Shown here one piece after another: positions 35,901-37,694 of a stretch of 37,694 bases of DNA. This stretch comes from Bacteroidales bacterium. GTDB lineage: Bacteria > Bacteroidota > Bacteroidia > Bacteroidales > Marinilabiliaceae. Where the stretch lies: the NCBI GenBank assembly GCA_022361295.1, contig JAKSBD010000386.1:1-37694 (forward strand), read 5' to 3'. A program made the position numbers and the translations under genes. Below the pieces are notes generated by a model. That model was not told the origin of the DNA, made no database searches, and saw nothing but the letters and a program-made list of their open reading frames with translations. Positions within the stretch are counted from its first letter, which is position 1; each line of letters starts with the position of its first letter.

Positions 35901-36276
35901 TGCTATGAAGCAAACGGCACTGGTATTGCCTGATGCCCATAGTGAAGTATTACCGGCATTAAAAGACATCCAGAAGGAGCTTGATAATATCTATTTCTCA
36001 TTCAGAGGTTTAAAAGCCAAGGCAAGCTGGGAAGAAATTCCTCCTGCCGATATGCCATTAATGAATCGCCTGAACAGTATTATCTGGGCTCAGATAAACA
36101 GTACATCTGACATTACAACGACTTCAAAAACCAGTTTTGATATTTTGAAGGACAAATTCCCTCCTGTACTTGAGCAGGTAAAAGTAATTGCAGAGACTAA
36201 ACTGCCAGAAGCAAGAAAATTGCTGGATGCGATGAATGCCCCTTATACCAAAGGGCGTATTCCACAATGGAAGTAA
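32983..36276 (+). CDS. Large secreted beta-propeller protein (sortilin/BNR repeat family)
   Basis: The 1,097-residue protein has a signal peptide (KLTSLLLVSALLLGNASVFAQ) and then many propeller repeats with Asp-box or sortilin-like pattern: KTTNKGITF, KTVDGGKSW, KTTDGGKNW, KSTDAGKNW, RTSDRGESW, VTIDGGKTW, KSTDRGNTW, VTEDDGKTW, KSTNKGQSW, FTIDEGANW. This fits two propellers over about residues 45-760, followed by a beta and a helical region to the end. Such proteins are often annotated as glycosyl hydrolases, but no catalytic motif is seen here. No type IX C-terminal sorting domain is visible; the protein ends in TKGRIPQWK. ATG codons stand at 32983 and 32986. Confidence 0.87.
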   Translation: MMINRSLGKLTSLLLVSALLLGNASVFAQKKKNKEADEEKSAINSELVSGLKLRNIGPAFTSGRIADFAVNPNNHSEFYVAVASGNIWKTTNKGITFEPVFDKYGAYSIGCLAMDPNNSNVVWAGTGENNHQRALGYGDGVYKTVDGGKSWENMGLKESRQIGMILIDPRNSDVVYAAAEGSAWGPGGERGLYKTTDGGKNWSKVLDISENTGINNIICDPRNPDVLYATSEQRRRRVHTKIGGGPESAVYKSTDAGKNWRKIMKGLPSEHIGGMGIAISPQNPDVLYLIVEAANKSGGFFRTSDRGESWNKMSDHHSSGQYYNEIFCDPVEFDKVYSVETFSHVTIDGGKTWTKLSTKDRHVDDHALWIDPTDNKHYMIGGDGGVYITYDNGKAWRQVSNLPVTQFYRVTVDNEAPFYNVYGGTQDNATQGGPVRNTSEFGVTSGEWYVTVFGDGFWSRVDPTDPNIVYSEWQYGNVVRYDKKSGEKIMVKPQPRKDEKTYRWNWNAPLILSKHNPTTIYMAANKVFKSTDRGNTWEVLSDDLTTQIDRNTWPVMGKYWSVDAVAKDVSTSQYNTIVSLDESPVKAGLIYAGTDDGLIQVTEDDGKTWRKVSSFPGVPEYTYVSDIYASRFDENVVYATFDGMKSDDFKPYVLKSTNKGQSWTAITNGLPENGTVHTLEQDTERKELLFAGTEFGIFFTIDEGANWTQLKAGIPTIAVRDLAIQERENDLVMATFGRGFYVLDNYAPLRELNEDLTNKDAHLFEIKDAPLFMQVDKIYGQGATYYGAPNPEYGATFTFYQKETPKTKRQIRRKKEKELFKNGERIPQPTWAELEAEEKELPAYLLVTIKDEAGSVIRTLTKKPSKGITRFNWDLQYNSTDIVKTKEFDPFKKSDGGIFVLPGKYTVEIAQVKDGKATQLAEPKSFNVVALNNTTLPAKDRPAMVAFQKDISELSKAMNGTLALVIEMKQEVAAMKQTALVLPDAHSEVLPALKDIQKELDNIYFSFRGLKAKASWEEIPPADMPLMNRLNSIIWAQINSTSDITTTSKTSFDILKDKFPPVLEQVKVIAETKLPEARKLLDAMNAPYTKGRIPQWK

Positions 36277-36287
36277 AAGAATAAGTT

Positions 36288-36390
36288 GTGAGCGATGAGA
36301 TTTAAACAATGAGGATATTTATAGGCTATTAAAATAATAGCTGTATTATTTTCACTTTTCAACCCTCACCGCTCACCTTTTTATTTTTTG
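36288..36390 (+). terminator. Long inverted repeat after the propeller gene, possible terminator
   Basis: GTGAGCGATGAG (36288-36299) pairs with CTCACCGCTCAC (36365-36376) over 12 bp with one G-T or A-C position. TTTTTATTTTTTG follows. The 65-nt interior holds a small hairpin, GCTATT-AAAAT-AATAGC (36325-36341). The loop is long for a simple terminator, so this may be a repeated extragenic element. Confidence 0.5.
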
Positions 36391-36529
36391 AATGACAATA
36401 TTTGTTAACCTGAGGTCGAAAATTTAATATCGAACTCAGGTTATTAAAGTACTCTTAACAAAAACAGTAGATTATCTCGAAGGGGTTTTCTATATTTACC
36501 ACGTTAACTTTTAATACTTAAAAAATAAA

Positions 36530-36997
36530 ATGACACCAAAAGCCATTTTGCCGCACATTGGATTCGGCAGCATCAAATTCGGGATGGAAGAACATGAAGT
36601 ATCTAATTACTTAGGTGATCCTGATGAAACAGAAGTACAAGATTACGGCGAGGGCGCTGAAGCTAATGTACTTTATTTCGATGAAATGGGAGTTTCCATG
36701 TCTTTCGACAAGGAAGAAGATTACAAATTAGTTGAAATTTCTTTTGAGACTGAAAGCTTTCTCCTTCACGACGCCATTAAAGTTGGAATGCCTAAAACTG
36801 ATTTTTTAGCATCTCTTGAAAAACTGGATATGGGCGATTATGATCTTGAAGAAATGACAGACGATGGTTTTGACGATAAGGAATTGTACGTTTTCGAAAA
36901 AGAAAATATCAATATCTGGATGGATGAAGAAGCTGTTTCTTCAATTCAGATAGGACCAGAGTGGGTTGATGATGAAACCATCCGCTGGCCTGAATAA
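36530..36997 (+). CDS. Uncharacterised acidic protein with an internal duplication
   Basis: I do not recognise a family by name. The 155-residue protein is very acidic and has no signal peptide or membrane segment, so it is cytoplasmic. It looks like two copies of one module. The first has GFGSIKFGMEEHEVSNYLGDPDE, VLYFDEMGVSMSFD and LVEISFE; the second has AIKVGMPKTDFLASLEKL, LYVFEKENINIWMD and VSSIQIG. The FGM..xEV..xLGxPD start recalls BamE/SmpA-like and some immunity-protein folds. A weak -7 TATATTTA lies at 36491-36498. Confidence 0.8.
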   Translation: MTPKAILPHIGFGSIKFGMEEHEVSNYLGDPDETEVQDYGEGAEANVLYFDEMGVSMSFDKEEDYKLVEISFETESFLLHDAIKVGMPKTDFLASLEKLDMGDYDLEEMTDDGFDDKELYVFEKENINIWMDEEAVSSIQIGPEWVDDETIRWPE

Positions 36998-37017
36998 AAA
37001 AGACTAAAATCTCTTTT

Positions 37018-37046
37018 AAAGCTCTGTATCAACAGGGCTTTTTTTA
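37018..37046 (+). terminator. Rho-independent terminator after the acidic protein gene
   Basis: AAAGCTCTG and CAGGGCTTT form a 9-bp stem with one G-T pair and a 6-nt loop, followed by T-run TTTTTTTAT. It lies 20 bp after the stop codon. Confidence 0.85.
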
Positions 37047-37172
37047 TTTGGTATCATTCATGTAAAAAAAGAAGTGATTCGTGTAGAATATAGATACTTT
37101 ACCCAAGTAGCCAACATTTAATGAAACCCTGGAACTCATTTTGCGTTTACCTTGTTGTAATACTAAAATATT

Positions 37173-37202
37173 TTGGAGATATAGAATTATCTTCTATTTT
37201 TA
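37173..37202 (+). promoter_or_regulatory. Likely promoter of the small lipoprotein gene
   Basis: TTG (37173-37175), 19 bases, then TATTTTTA (37195-37202) match the -33/-7 consensus except for the last base of TAnnTTTG. The expected start near 37209 leaves a 17-nt leader. Confidence 0.45.
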
Positions 37203-37225
37203 CAGACAAAGTAAAGGATATTAAA

Positions 37226-37354
37226 ATGAAAAAGATTTCGTTGATTGCCGCTGTTTTATTTTTGATGGTGTTGGGAATGAGTTCATGCAAGAGCACAGAA
37301 GATTGTCCGGCTTACAGTACTACTGAAGTTGTTGACAACTCGGAAAGAGCATAA
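37226..37354 (+). CDS. Small lipoprotein of 42 residues
   Basis: The ATG at 37226 begins MKKISLIAAVLFLMVLGMSSC, a lipoprotein signal with the lipid Cys21 in the box GMSSC. The mature peptide is only 22 residues: CKSTEDCPAYSTTEVVDNSERA. An upstream in-frame ATG (37121) would add 35 residues that bury the signal, so it is rejected. Small lipoproteins with a CPAY motif occur widely in Bacteroidota, as far as I recall, and have no known function. The gene has its own promoter-like site and terminator. Confidence 0.78.
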   Translation: MKKISLIAAVLFLMVLGMSSCKSTEDCPAYSTTEVVDNSERA

Positions 37355-37379
37355 ATAATCCAGTTCAGAAAAGCATTAC

Positions 37380-37425
37380 AGTAACATAAAAGGAGCATTA
37401 CTCTCACTTTTATGTTACTTTTTTT
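37380..37425 (+). terminator. Rho-independent terminator of the small lipoprotein gene
   Basis: AGTAACATAAAAG and CTTTTATGTTACT form a perfect 13-bp stem with a 14-nt loop, followed by a T-run. It lies 25 bp after the stop. Confidence 0.9.
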
Positions 37426-37518
37426 GTTTTATACCCCCACCGTTATCTACTTGTTTTCCAACCGGTAGTTTTCATTTCCATATTTTAAACTTTATTAAGA
37501 AAATCATTTTCGTATTTC

Positions 37519-37549
37519 TTGATGATTTAATTATGAATTGCTACTTTTG
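37519..37549 (+). promoter_or_regulatory. Bacteroidota-type promoter for the GAPDH gene
   Basis: TTG (37519-37521), 20 bases, then TACTTTTG (37542-37549) fully match the -33/-7 consensus. The start near 37556 leaves a leader of about 44 nt before the ATG. Confidence 0.75.
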
Positions 37550-37587
37550 CGATGCATTTTTGAAGACCTTATTAAAACAATTCTTAA

Positions 37588-37694
<107 letters not shown>

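Noticed and set aside
37121-37225. 35-codon upstream extension of the small lipoprotein
   Set aside because: It would bury the lipoprotein signal and starts before the likely promoter.

Overview
The window is a stretch of AT-rich chromosome from a member of the Bacteroidota, probably a marine or anaerobic Bacteroidia lineage such as Marinilabiliales. The genus is an inference. Lineage signals are PorT (type IX secretion), the outer-membrane protein TamL, a BlaI/M56 pair whose protease ends in a TonB-like domain, class II aldolase, small lipoproteins, weak Shine-Dalgarno sequences, and several promoters of the Bacteroidota form TTG-N19/20-TAnnTTTG. No mobile element, prophage, CRISPR array or rRNA gene was seen.

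Positions 1-4,600 hold a translation block on the minus strand. In transcription order it runs rpsU, a XerC/D-like recombinase, the hibernation factor hpf, tRNA-Tyr, tRNA-Gly, tuf, tRNA-Trp, secE, nusG and the start of rplK. Strong promoter matches precede rpsU and tRNA-Tyr.

Positions 4,700-17,754 are mainly core metabolism and envelope genes: a helix-hairpin-helix membrane protein with a Na+-dependent transporter, fructose-bisphosphate aldolase, tamL divergent from an RNA methyltransferase, an FAD oxidoreductase, ubiE-porT, a TlpA-like thioredoxin and a small-type purL. Positions 17,966-23,567 hold an SDR-Ldh dehydrogenase pair, a DUF6588-like protein with a small lipoprotein, a nitroreductase and dapA. 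An unexplained 11-bp repeat cluster lies between the last two.

Positions 23,794-28,280 hold an ACT-like protein divergent from dapA, an orphan double-PAS histidine kinase, and a blaI/M56 sensor unit with two inverted repeats over its promoter. Positions 28,391-32,867 form a polysaccharide-export module: a double-SPOR-like secreted protein, a Wza-type lipoprotein and a Wzc-type tyrosine kinase with a Tyr-Gly tail. No glycosyltransferases are visible. After it come a large secreted beta-propeller protein, an acidic duplicated-domain protein, a 42-residue lipoprotein and the start of gapdh.

Most of the window is ordinary core genome. The parts most worth a second look are the BlaI/M56-TonB unit with its operators, the SPOR-Wza-Wzc module and its small inter-gene ORF, the ACT-like protein facing dapA, the 11-bp repeats, and the altered PurL motif.
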